Shown here in pieces: positions 7,555-15,266 of a DNA stretch of 64,000 bases (positions are counted from its first letter, which is position 1; each line of letters starts with the position of its first letter). The notes beneath the pieces were generated by a model. That model saw only the letters and a program-made list of their open reading frames with translations, had not been told where the DNA came from and did no database searches. Source of the DNA: Thiobacillus sp. (GTDB lineage Bacteria; Pseudomonadota; Gammaproteobacteria; Burkholderiales; Thiobacillaceae); the NCBI RefSeq assembly GCF_018780105.1, contig NZ_JADMKC010000002.1, positions 434,001-498,000 of the forward strand, read 5' to 3'. Position numbers and translations under genes: made by a program.

Positions 7555-8363
7555 GGCTGACCGCTTACCTCGACGGCATCGGCCTGATCGGCCCCGGGCT
7601 CGACAGCTGGCCTGCCGCGCAGCCCATCCTGGCGGGCCATGCGGCGTACGAAGCGCGCCCGCTGGCCGTGGCTGCACCGCAATCGCTGCCGCCTGCCGAG
7701 CGCCGCCGCACCGGACTCGCGATCAAGGTGGCGCTGGCGGTGGCGTTTGATGCCATCGCCGCCGGGCAGCTCGATGCCAGACAACTGGCCACCGTGTTCA
7801 CCTCCTCGGGCGCCGACAACGACAACTGCGACGCGATCTGCAAGACGCTGGCCTCCGACGACCGCAGCATTTCGCCGACGCGCTTCCACAACTCGGTGCA
7901 CAACGCCCCAGCCGGCTACTGGGGCATCGCCTCCGGCGCAATGACGCCCGCCACCGTGCTGTGCGCGCACGACGCCAGCTTCGGCGCCGGTCTGCTGGAG
8001 GCGCTGACCCAGGTTGCGGTCGATGGCTCGCTGGGATTCGAGCGCGGTGGCACCCTGCTGATCGCCTACGACATGCCCTATCCCGAGCCGCTGCACGCCA
8101 AGCGGCCGCTGCCGGCGGCATTCGGCATCGCGCTGGCGCTGATGCCAGTGCGTAGCGCGCAGTCGCTGGCGCAGATTGAACTTGAACTGGGTGACGCCGC
8201 TCCCGACACGCTGGCCGATCCTGCACTCGAAGCTTTGCGCCGCGCTATTCCCGCCGCGCGTGGCTTGCCGCTGTTGCAGGCAGTGGCGCGCAGGGAAACG
8301 TGCCGGGTGGTGCTGGATTATCTGGCGCCGCTCAGTTTGGCATTAACGATCGAACCTATTTGA
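7551..8363 (+). CDS. Ketosynthase-like chain-length-factor protein
   Basis: 270 residues, start ATG overlapping the ketosynthase stop by four bases. It resembles the N-terminal half of a ketosynthase (the Ketoacyl-synt_2 family seen in aryl polyene clusters). FTSSGADNDN and RFHNSVHNAPAGYWGIASG align with KS landmarks. The nucleophile turn TACSS is replaced by CAHDASFGAG, so it should not condense by itself. Its partner role, by analogy with ApeC, would be to pair with the upstream KS and set chain length. The shortness (about 270 against 400 residues) is normal for this family. Confidence 0.75.
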   Translation: MRLTAYLDGIGLIGPGLDSWPAAQPILAGHAAYEARPLAVAAPQSLPPAERRRTGLAIKVALAVAFDAIAAGQLDARQLATVFTSSGADNDNCDAICKTLASDDRSISPTRFHNSVHNAPAGYWGIASGAMTPATVLCAHDASFGAGLLEALTQVAVDGSLGFERGGTLLIAYDMPYPEPLHAKRPLPAAFGIALALMPVRSAQSLAQIELELGDAAPDTLADPALEALRRAIPAARGLPLLQAVARRETCRVVLDYLAPLSLALTIEPI

Positions 8364-8375
8364 ATAGGGGACTGG

Positions 8376-8741
8376 ATGGAGCCGTACCGCAGGACCCTGA
8401 AAGCGTCTGCGCGTTCGCTCAGGACCAGCATGACCGATGCTGAGCAAATGTTGTGGCATCGCATCCGCCGCAAGCAGATACACGGCGTGCAGTTTTATCG
8501 GCAGAAACCCTTGCTTGCCTATATCGTGGATTTTTATTGCCCGGCGGCGAAGCTGGTTGTTGAGCTTGACGGCAGCCAGCATGCGGAATCTGTGCATCTG
8601 GCCAAAGATCAGACGCGTGATGTCGCTTTGGCTGGTCTGGGTTTGCGTGTGCTGCGGTTTGATAATCGGCAGGTGTTGCTGGAAACCGAAGCTGTGCTGA
8701 GTGTGATTGATGAGATGGTGAGAGCGCGACGTGAAACTTGA
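8376..8741 (+). CDS. DUF559 (Vsr-like) endonuclease-fold protein
   Basis: 121 residues. The core FYRQKPLLAYIVDFYCPAAKLVVELDGSQH is the PD-(D/E)xK-like centre of DUF559: D in VDFYCP, E-x-D in VELDG. LRVLRFDNRQVL follows. Relatives of the Vsr mismatch endonuclease share this fold; the role of stand-alone DUF559 proteins is unknown. It is out of place between the chain-length factor and the dehydratase of a polyketide operon, and an inverted-repeat element abuts its stop. I infer insertion as a small mobile unit. Confidence 0.85.
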   Translation: MEPYRRTLKASARSLRTSMTDAEQMLWHRIRRKQIHGVQFYRQKPLLAYIVDFYCPAAKLVVELDGSQHAESVHLAKDQTRDVALAGLGLRVLRFDNRQVLLETEAVLSVIDEMVRARRET

Positions 8742-8891
8742 ATCCCCCCTAGCCCCCCTTTTTCAAAGGGGGGGACAACAGCACGCTCGGCCATACAGAG
8801 CCAGTATGCAAAAGATGGCTTCCTCTTTTGATAAAACAGCACTGACGCAAGCAGCAATACCCCCCTTTGAAAAAGGGGGGCAGGGGGGATT
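8741..8891. repeat. MITE-like 151-bp inverted-repeat element
   Basis: The left end (AATCCCCCCTAG, then CCCCCCTTTTTCAAAGGGGGG) and the right end (its inverted copy, with CTGC for CTAGC) form about 32-bp near-perfect inverted repeats around roughly 85 bases of unrelated sequence. Each arm also folds on itself. The last bases give the downstream dehydratase gene its only visible ribosome site (GGGGGGAT before ATG 8898). It abuts the DUF559 stop codon. Confidence 0.7.
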
Positions 8892-8897
8892 TTTCCC

Positions 8898-9347
8898 ATG
8901 ACCCCAGACCACAACTGGCTGCTCGCCCATATCCCGCACCAAGGCAGCATGTGCCTGCTCGACCGCGTCGACAACTGGGATGCGCAGCACATCCAGTGCA
9001 GCGCCAGCAGTCACCGCGCGCTCGACAATCCGCTGCGCGCGCACGGCCGCCTCGGCGCAGCGTGCGGCATCGAATACGCCGCGCAGGCGATGGCGGCGCA
9101 CGGTGCCTTGCTGGCCGCAGCCGACAGCGCGCCGCGCGCGGGCTATCTGGCCAGCGTGCGCGCAGTCGAATTGAAGGTGGCGCGGCTGGACGACATCGCC
9201 GCCGATCTGCGGGTGGAGGCGGTACGCGAGTCGGGCGACGACAATACGATTCTGTACAGGTTCAGCGTGTATGCCGGGCCGGATTTGCTGCTCGGCGGTC
9301 GCGCCATTGTCGTGCTGGACGCGACTAAAACAGGGAGTTCAACATGA
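8898..9347 (+). CDS. Hotdog-fold 3-hydroxyacyl-ACP dehydratase (ApeP-like)
   Basis: 149 residues, FabZ/FabA-type hotdog fold. IPHQGSMCLLDRVDNWD near residues 12-28 holds the conserved His of the active site, and LGAACGIEYAAQAMAAHGAL forms the central helix. In aryl polyene synthesis such a dehydratase (ApeP, acting with ApeI) removes water from the 3-hydroxyacyl-ACP to extend the conjugated chain. A second, shorter hotdog protein is encoded at 36559-36879 and would be the ApeI partner. The stop overlaps the ketoreductase start by four bases. Confidence 0.8.
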   Translation: MTPDHNWLLAHIPHQGSMCLLDRVDNWDAQHIQCSASSHRALDNPLRAHGRLGAACGIEYAAQAMAAHGALLAAADSAPRAGYLASVRAVELKVARLDDIAADLRVEAVRESGDDNTILYRFSVYAGPDLLLGGRAIVVLDATKTGSST

Positions 9348-10063
9348 AGCGCGCGCTGGTTACCGGCGGCAGCGGCGGTATCGGCGCGGCGATCTGCCGG
9401 CGGCTGGCCGCCGACGGCTATTTTGTCTACGTTCACGCCAACCGGAATGCGGCGAAGGCCGAGGCGCTGGTCGCGGCCATCCGTGCCGACGGCGGGCAGG
9501 CCGAGGCGCTCGCCTTCGACGTTACCGATGCCGACGCCAGCCGCGCCGCACTCGAAGCGCTGGTTGCCGACGCACCGATCCAGGTGTTGGTGAACAACGC
9601 CGGCATCCACGACGATGCGGTCTTTCCCGGCATGAGCGCAGCGCAGTGGCACAGCGTGCTCGACGTCTCGCTCAACGGTTTCTTCAACGTCACCCAGCCG
9701 TTGACGATGGCGATGATCCGCAGCCGCTGGGGGCGCATCATCAACATCACCTCCATCGCCGGCCTCACCGGCAACCGCGGTCAGGTCAATTATTCGGCGG
9801 CCAAGGGCGCGTTGCATGCCGCCACCAAATCGCTGTCGCTGGAGCTCGCCAGCCGCGGGATCACGGTCAACGCCGTCGCGCCCGGAATTATTCAAACCGG
9901 CATGATCGACGGCGTATTCGACAAGCAGGCCATCGAATCCATGGTGCCGATGAAGCGCGCGGGCACGCCGGAAGAAGTGGCCAGCGTGGTGAGCTTTCTC
10001 GCCTCGGAGCAGGCGAACTACCTCAGCGGTCAGATCATTTCCGTGAACGGAGGCATGATTTGA
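9344..10063 (+). CDS. 3-oxoacyl-ACP reductase, FabG type (ApeQ-like)
   Basis: 239 residues, a classical SDR. TGGSGGIGAAICRRL binds NADPH, NNAGI is near residue 85, the catalytic Ser is in NITSIAGL, and Y-x3-K is in NYSAAKGAL. It would reduce the 3-keto group made by the upstream ketosynthase. It is the last polyketide gene of this block: its stop overlaps the TTG start of a cation antiporter gene. The cell must have another fabG for fatty acids, so this copy is probably pathway-specific. Confidence 0.85.
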   Translation: MKRALVTGGSGGIGAAICRRLAADGYFVYVHANRNAAKAEALVAAIRADGGQAEALAFDVTDADASRAALEALVADAPIQVLVNNAGIHDDAVFPGMSAAQWHSVLDVSLNGFFNVTQPLTMAMIRSRWGRIINITSIAGLTGNRGQVNYSAAKGALHAATKSLSLELASRGITVNAVAPGIIQTGMIDGVFDKQAIESMVPMKRAGTPEEVASVVSFLASEQANYLSGQIISVNGGMI

Positions 10064-11376
10064 GCGCGCCCGCCCATACCCTCGCGGTCCACCAGACCGA
10101 AGCCCTGCTGTTCTTCACCCTGCTGCAGTTGACGCTGATCGTGCTGGCCGGCCGCCTCGGCGGCGTGCTGGCGCAGCGCGTCGGGCAGTCGCCCGCGGTG
10201 GGCGAGATCATCGTCGGCATCCTGCTGGGGCCGTCGCTGTTCGGCCTGCTCGCGCCCGATCTTTTTCAATATGTATTCCACTCGACGCCGCCGGCGCCGA
10301 TGCAGATGTTGTCGCAACTCGGCCTGATCCTGCTGATGTTCCAGATCGGCCTCGAATTCGATTTCGCCCACCTGACCGAACGCCACAACCGCCGCGCCGT
10401 CACCGCCATTGCCAGCGCCAGCATGATCGCGCCGTTTGCGCTGGGCTTCGGCTTCGGCTGGTTCACCGCGCCGCTGCTGTCGCCCGGCGTCGATCGCCTC
10501 GCTTCGGCGCTGTTCATCGCCACCGCCTTCTCCATCACCGCGCTGCCGATCCTCGGGCGGATCATGATCGAGTTCAAGCTCACCCGTCTGCCCATCGGCG
10601 TCATCGCGATCAGTTCCGCCGCCATCAACGACGTCGTCGGCTGGCTGTTGCTCGCGCTGGTCACCGCGCTCACCCTGGCCGAATTCAGCGCCGCCGCCTT
10701 CGCCCTCAAGGTGGCGCTGGTGGGCACGTTTTTCCTCGTCTGGTGGTTCGCGGTGCGGCCGCTGATGAAGCGCGTGATCCACCTCACCCAGACCAGTCCC
10801 GCCCCGATCGGCGAAAAATCCGGGCGTGGCAAGCTCACCCACAACATGCTCGGCATCGTGCTCGCGGGCATCTTCATCTCGGCGATGACCACCTACCAGC
10901 TCGGCATCTTTGCCATCTTCGGTGGCTTCATGATGGGCGTCATCCTGCACGACGAACACGAACTGATCGAAGCCTGGAAGGAACGCATCGGCCATTTCGT
11001 CATGGTGTTTTTTCTGCCCATCTTTTTTACCTACACCGGCCTGCGCACCCACATCGGCAGCCTCGATTCGATGGAAGCCTGGGGTTGGTGCGGGCTGCTG
11101 ATCCTGCTGGCCACGCTGGGGAAATTCGGCGCCAGCTACCTCGCCGCGCGCTGGGTCGGCATGTCACATCATGAAGGCAAGGTGATCGGCATCATGATGA
11201 ATACCCGTGCGCTGATGGAACTGATCGTCATCAACGTCGGCTTCGACCTTGGCGTGATTTCGCAGCAGGTGTTCACCATGCTGGTGCTGATGGCGATTTT
11301 CAGTACGGTGATCACGACGCCGGGGTTAAGGCGGTGGTTGCCGGGGATGGGGGTGGCAGTGGCGGGGCGGCATTGA
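10060..11376 (+). CDS. CPA2-family cation:proton antiporter
   Basis: 438 residues from the TTG at 10060, which has GGAGG six bases upstream; longer extensions overlap fabG. About twelve membrane segments. GRLGGVLAQRVGQSPAVGEIIVGILLGPS at the start, and AFSITALPILGRI with NDVVGW in the middle, are typical of KefB/NapA-type exchangers. The MNTRALMELIVINVG motif is near the C-terminus. No TrkA-N domain follows, so it is the short form. Substrate (K+ or Na+ against H+) cannot be read from sequence. It is translationally coupled to the polyketide genes, but a link to them is not obvious. Confidence 0.85.
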   Translation: MSAPAHTLAVHQTEALLFFTLLQLTLIVLAGRLGGVLAQRVGQSPAVGEIIVGILLGPSLFGLLAPDLFQYVFHSTPPAPMQMLSQLGLILLMFQIGLEFDFAHLTERHNRRAVTAIASASMIAPFALGFGFGWFTAPLLSPGVDRLASALFIATAFSITALPILGRIMIEFKLTRLPIGVIAISSAAINDVVGWLLLALVTALTLAEFSAAAFALKVALVGTFFLVWWFAVRPLMKRVIHLTQTSPAPIGEKSGRGKLTHNMLGIVLAGIFISAMTTYQLGIFAIFGGFMMGVILHDEHELIEAWKERIGHFVMVFFLPIFFTYTGLRTHIGSLDSMEAWGWCGLLILLATLGKFGASYLAARWVGMSHHEGKVIGIMMNTRALMELIVINVGFDLGVISQQVFTMLVLMAIFSTVITTPGLRRWLPGMGVAVAGRH

Positions 11377-11381
11377 CCATT

Positions 11382-12218
11382 GGCCGGGGGTAGCCCGGCG
11401 GCTAGTCACTTTCTTTGTCAATGCGACAAAGAAAGTAACCAAAGAAAACGCACCCCGACATCCCCGAAACCCCGGAAATCGAGCCTGCCGGGTGGGCGTC
11501 AAAGAACTCGCCCCGCTTTTGTAATGCTTGATTGATTTTTGTGAGCGGGGCTCAAACACCTTTGCCGCTGATCCACCCGACAGACTCAATTTCCGGCGGG
11601 GCTGAGAGGGGGAGAAGGTCAAAACCAGGGCGGCGATGATTTTGAGTTTCAACTTTATGGCGGCTCGTATAAAGGCGGGCATTTAGCCATGCTTAATCAA
11701 CCTTGATACAAGAACAAGCAAGCAGACGCAAAACAACAAGGCGTAGAAACGGTCGTCTTGAATGTACATAAGGAGAATTCGAAATTCTCGAAATATTTCT
11801 GCTATGGCTACCCATTTCATGTCGGCTCCTGCTACTTGTGAAGATGGAGCGAGTATGGGAAATCCTCTTGCCATCAGGACATTAACCGGCGTTAGTTATT
11901 TTCCTGGACTGGCGAAATGCGCCGGATGTGCATCACAACACAAGCACTCGAACCGCTCAGTCACCACCGCTTTGGTTTTGCCTTCAGCCCCTCTCAGCCC
12001 CGCCGGAAATCGAGACTGCCTGGTGGGTCAGCGGCAAAGGTGTTTGAGCCCCGCTCACAAAAATCAATCAGCATTGCAAAAGCGGGGCGAGTTCTTTGAC
12101 GCCCACCTGGCGGGCTCGATTTCCGGGGTTTCGGGGATGAGCGGGGTCGCCTTTTCTTTGGTTACTTTCTTTTGGCGAAACCAAAAGAAAGTGACTAGCC
12201 GCCGGGCTACCCCCGGCC
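11382..12218. repeat. Large palindromic element with two 245-bp inverted arms
   Basis: The arms 11382-11626 and 11974-12218 are inverted copies, about 85-90 percent alike by eye, around a 347-base centre. The outer ends read GGCCGGGGGTAGCCCGGCGG. Each arm carries a 12-bp hairpin: ACTTTCTTTGTC with its complement in the left arm, and ACTTTCTTTTGG with its complement in the right. It fills the whole gap between the antiporter and the nuclease-like gene. The centre holds a 45-codon membrane peptide gene. No transposase is present. Such arms are common intergenic repeats in related bacteria, as far as I recall. Confidence 0.75.
11683..11820 (-). CDS. Small membrane peptide (45 aa) inside the palindromic element
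   Basis: From the ATG at 11820, with GGAG five bases upstream. The sequence starts MKWVAIAEIFREFRILLMY and has one strongly hydrophobic segment (FYALLFCVCLLVLVS, about residues 27-41) ending in KHG. The frame could extend upstream to 11874, but without a ribosome site. A single helix with a charged N-terminal amphipathic part resembles small toxins or phage/element peptides, which is only an analogy. No relatives recognised. Confidence 0.4.
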   Translation of the reverse strand: MKWVAIAEIFREFRILLMYIQDDRFYALLFCVCLLVLVSRLIKHG

Positions 12219-12230
12219 AACGGTCCGTCA

Positions 12231-13079
12231 TCACCCCAGCTCCACCCAAACCGGCTGATGATCCGAAGCCTCCGTCCCCGCATCGATCCCATGCGCTGAC
12301 AGCCGTCCCGCCAGCCCCTCAGTCACAAACACAAAATCAAAGCACTCCGGCTGCTTGACGAAATCCACTGGATGGATGCCCACCGTGGGCGCATGAACCT
12401 GACCCGGATGCAGCACCGACCAGGCATCCTGGAATGTGGGCACGCCCGCTTCAAACGGGGCGAGCATCTGCGCGCGCTCGGATGCGTGGGCGGGAAAATT
12501 CATGTCGCCGCACAGTAGCGCTTGCGTCGGGCGCGGAAGCACTTCGAAGCTGCCGCCCTGTTCTTCAATCAACGGTGGCCTTCCCGACAGGGCGCAGGCT
12601 TCGGCATGCAGACGGCGAATGGCGTCGATCTGCGCCTCGCGCTGGATGGCCGAGTAGTACTCGAGATGCGTGGTCATCACCCGTAGTGGGCCGAGGTCTG
12701 TGCTCACTACGGCTTCGACCAGTATCCGCTGCATGCTGGGCACGGTCGGGTCGACGGGCCAGGGCAGCAGGTGTCGCCACACCTGGCCGACCGGCAGGCG
12801 GGAAAAAATGGCGTTGCCGAACTGGCTGCGGCCACCGTGGCCGTCCGGCACGTCGGTAGCCGGGCCGTAGACCGGGGTGTAGCCGGGCAGACCGGCGGAG
12901 AGGATGGCGACCTGATTCTCGCCGTGGCTGCCGGGTAGGCCAGGGAAGTTGACCGCGACTTCCTGCAGGCAGATGACGTCGAAATCACCCAGTTGATGAA
13001 GGGTGCGCAGGGTGCGCGCAAGGTCCACTCGCCCGTCCATCCCGCGACCCCATTGGATGTTCCAGCTGAGTAACTTCAT
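12231..13079 (-). CDS. Endonuclease/exonuclease/phosphatase-family protein
   Basis: 282 residues from the ATG at 13079. MKLLSWNIQWG opens the fold, ICLQEV gives the metal-binding Glu, CGDMNFP the catalytic Asp/Asn, and SDHQPVWVEL the terminal Asp-His. All active-site residues of the DNase I/EEP superfamily are present. No signal peptide, so it probably acts in the cytoplasm. The substrate (DNA, lipid or phosphoester) cannot be told. It lies 52 bases upstream of the methyltransferase stop, on the same strand as the tailoring operon. Confidence 0.85.
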   Translation of the reverse strand: MKLLSWNIQWGRGMDGRVDLARTLRTLHQLGDFDVICLQEVAVNFPGLPGSHGENQVAILSAGLPGYTPVYGPATDVPDGHGGRSQFGNAIFSRLPVGQVWRHLLPWPVDPTVPSMQRILVEAVVSTDLGPLRVMTTHLEYYSAIQREAQIDAIRRLHAEACALSGRPPLIEEQGGSFEVLPRPTQALLCGDMNFPAHASERAQMLAPFEAGVPTFQDAWSVLHPGQVHAPTVGIHPVDFVKQPECFDFVFVTEGLAGRLSAHGIDAGTEASDHQPVWVELG

Positions 13080-13131
13080 GGCTTGTCCCCTGAGTGATGA
13101 CTGTTTCAGGATAGGCCAGCCGGCAGGCAAT

Positions 13132-13944
13132 TCAGCCTGCCTTCACCGCCTGATACTCCGCCAGGATCGACAGTGCGCCGGTTTCGACATGCCGTTTAGC
13201 ACCGGTGAATCCAGCCTCGACCAGGGTGTCGATCACCGCGGCCGGCGGCACGCAGGCTTCGATGGTGTCCCAGTAGTAGCGCCACAGTTTGGCCGATTCG
13301 GCGCTGCAGCCGGTCAGGCGCGCCAGCACCGGCACCACGCCGCGCATGTAGCCTTTGAGCAGCGTCCGGCTCCAGGCGCGTTCGGGCTTGGTGATTTCGA
13401 GCAGGCAGAGGCGGCCACCGGGTTTGAGGACGCGGTGGAATTCGCGGAAGGCGGCGTCGATGTCGCTGATGTGGCGCAGTGCGTAGCCCATGCTGAGGAA
13501 GTCGAAACTGGCATCGGGAAAGGGGATGGCTTCGGCGCGCCCTTCGATGAGTTTGACGCCGGGCAGCTGCGCCTGCGACATCATGCCGACGCTGGGGTCG
13601 ACGCCGATCACCAGGGTGGGGTCACCCACCAGTTTCACCGCTTCGCGCGCGACCAGTCCGGTGCCGATGCCGATATCGACGACGCGCATGCCGGTGGCGA
13701 GGCCTGCACGCCGCAGCGCCTGGTTGCGATACCAGGGGCCGCTGCCGAGCGCGAGCAGGCGGTCGATGCGGTCGTAGTCGGACGCGGTGCGGTCGAACAG
13801 CTTGCCGACGAAACTGCGCCGTTCGTTTTCGCTGGCGTAATAGGCGGTGAGGGGCGGGTGCGGGGCGCGGGCGATGATGGACTCCTTTGGATAACCGGGT
13901 TCAGTCGAGCTGCCAGACCCAGCCGAGGTTGATGCCGAGTACAT
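13132..13944 (-). CDS. UbiE-like class I SAM-dependent methyltransferase
   Basis: Up to 270 residues. SAM site VVDIGIGTGLVAREAV, then VDPSVGMMSQAQ, EAIPFPDASFDFLSMGYALRH-like and VLKPGGRLCLLEITKP, closely like UbiE/MenG. The only in-frame ATG (13944) overlaps the preceding gene by 44 bases. A strong AAGGAG is followed six bases later by ATC codons (about 13876), so the true start may be non-standard. Placed last in the tailoring operon, it may methylate the hydroxybenzoate-derived head of the polyene rather than ubiquinone; that is inference. Confidence 0.75.
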   Translation of the reverse strand: MYSASTSAGSGSSTEPGYPKESIIARAPHPPLTAYYASENERRSFVGKLFDRTASDYDRIDRLLALGSGPWYRNQALRRAGLATGMRVVDIGIGTGLVAREAVKLVGDPTLVIGVDPSVGMMSQAQLPGVKLIEGRAEAIPFPDASFDFLSMGYALRHISDIDAAFREFHRVLKPGGRLCLLEITKPERAWSRTLLKGYMRGVVPVLARLTGCSAESAKLWRYYWDTIEACVPPAAVIDTLVEAGFTGAKRHVETGALSILAEYQAVKAG

Positions 13945-14491
13945 CGATGCCTGGGTTGGGGTCGGTCATGCCGAGGTTGGAATGGTGGGTGAAATAGGCG
14001 GCGGCCGTGAGCGCCTGCTGCTTGTCGAGCTGGTGACGCGCACCAAGCTGGCTGAACCAGTTGACGGTGAAGTCCTGGCCTTGCCCGCCGGGGGTGCCGT
14101 TTGCATTGGTGAGGCCGAAACCGCCGCCGATTTCGAAAAACAGTGCGTCGGTCGCGGCCGCATTCCACAGCTCGAAGCTGGGCGCGCCGGCAAACGCAAA
14201 GTAGTAGTCTTCGGCGCCTTCCAGATAGGTCTCCAGAATGACCGCGATGCGGTTGCGCACCCGCAGGCGCGCGCCGCTGTCGCTTTGCCACAGGTCGAAC
14301 GCCGCCGGCGAGCGCCAGGCGATCTGCACCGGCACGATGACGTAGTCGAGCGGGGAGTTGTCCCGCACCTTTTCCAGATAACCCACTTCCACCGCGACTT
14401 CCCAGTGGTCGGCGGGATGGTCGTCGGCGCGCACGGCGGGCGGGGCGGCGAGCAGACCCAACAGCAGTGCGGGCAGATAGAAGCGGGTCAT
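13901..14491 (-). CDS. PagL-like lipid A deacylase (acyloxyacyl hydrolase family)
   Basis: 196 residues from the ATG at 14491. There is a signal peptide (about residues 1-22, ending VRADD) and then an outer-membrane beta-barrel pattern. TAAAYFTHHSNLGMTDPNPGID near residues 162-183 matches the PagL active-site region, with H169 and S171 in the H-x-S arrangement. PagL removes an acyl chain from lipid A in the outer membrane. The Glu of the triad was not located with confidence. It lies between the glycosyltransferase and the methyltransferase genes, five bases after the former. Confidence 0.7.
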   Translation of the reverse strand: MTRFYLPALLLGLLAAPPAVRADDHPADHWEVAVEVGYLEKVRDNSPLDYVIVPVQIAWRSPAAFDLWQSDSGARLRVRNRIAVILETYLEGAEDYYFAFAGAPSFELWNAAATDALFFEIGGGFGLTNANGTPGGQGQDFTVNWFSQLGARHQLDKQQALTAAAYFTHHSNLGMTDPNPGIDVLGINLGWVWQLD

Positions 14492-14495
14492 GGTG

Positions 14496-15266
14496 TCAGC
14501 CGTGAAAAAACCGCCGCACCAGCAGCAGCGGCAAGCGCAACACAAAGCCCAGCACCAGCCGGAGATGCATCCAGGTGAGCAGGGTGTTGTCGCGCAGGTA
14601 GTTGAAATGGGAGACGCCGCCCTCGTCGGCGCGCAGGTATTTCACCGGCGCGTCGAGGTTGATCGGGCGCACGCCGCGCCAGCACAGGCGCACCACGGCC
14701 TCGGGATCGAAATCGAAGCGGCGCATCCAGCGCTGGCCGCGCATGACCTGGCGCAGCGGTTCGATCGGGTAGACGCGAAAGCCGTACAGCGAATCGCCGA
14801 TGCCGGCCCACAGGGTTTCCAGGTTGGCCCAGCAGTTGGAAATCTTGCGGCCCTGCACCCGTAGCGCGGGCGCATCGGCATCGAATACCGGCTTGCCGAG
14901 AATCATCGCGGCGGGCTGCTGCTGCGAGGCGGCCATGAAGGCCGGAATCAGATCGGCCGGATGCTGGCCATCGGAGTCCATCGTCAGCGCGTGGGTGTAG
15001 CCCTCGGCCGCGGCTTGATCCAGGCCGTGCAATACCGCGGCGCCCTTGCCGCCGTTTGCGGGCAGCACCCATACCCGCAGGCCGGGGTCGCTGGCCGCCA
15101 TGTCCTGCAGTCCGGCGGCGGTGCCGTCGCTGCTGCCGTCCACCACCACCCACACCGGCTGCCAGTGTGCGCGTGCGGCGCGCACGGTGGCGTACACCTG
15201 CGCGCCGGGGTTGTAGCTGGGAATCAGCACCAGATGGCTGGCCGACGCAGTGGGCTCAGACATCAT
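14496..15266 (-). CDS. Family 2 glycosyltransferase
   Basis: 256 residues starting with ATG-ATG, which overlaps the acyltransferase stop. LVLIPSYNPGAQV opens the nucleotide-sugar domain, ANGGKGAAVLHGLDQA follows, and DSD in LTMDSDGQHP binds the metal. It resembles dolichol-phosphate-mannose-synthase-type GT2 enzymes. The C-terminal LRLVLGFVLRLPLLLVRRFF is amphipathic or membrane-touching. In aryl polyene clusters a GT2 domain is often fused to an acyltransferase; here the two are separate overlapping genes. Confidence 0.85.
   Translation of the reverse strand: MMSEPTASASHLVLIPSYNPGAQVYATVRAARAHWQPVWVVVDGSSDGTAAGLQDMAASDPGLRVWVLPANGGKGAAVLHGLDQAAAEGYTHALTMDSDGQHPADLIPAFMAASQQQPAAMILGKPVFDADAPALRVQGRKISNCWANLETLWAGIGDSLYGFRVYPIEPLRQVMRGQRWMRRFDFDPEAVVRLCWRGVRPINLDAPVKYLRADEGGVSHFNYLRDNTLLTWMHLRLVLGFVLRLPLLLVRRFFHG

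Noticed and set aside
9271-10059. Antiporter frame extended upstream by about 260 codons
   Set aside because: The extra part overlaps the complete ketoreductase gene in another frame; the TTG at 10060 with GGAGG is the sensible start.
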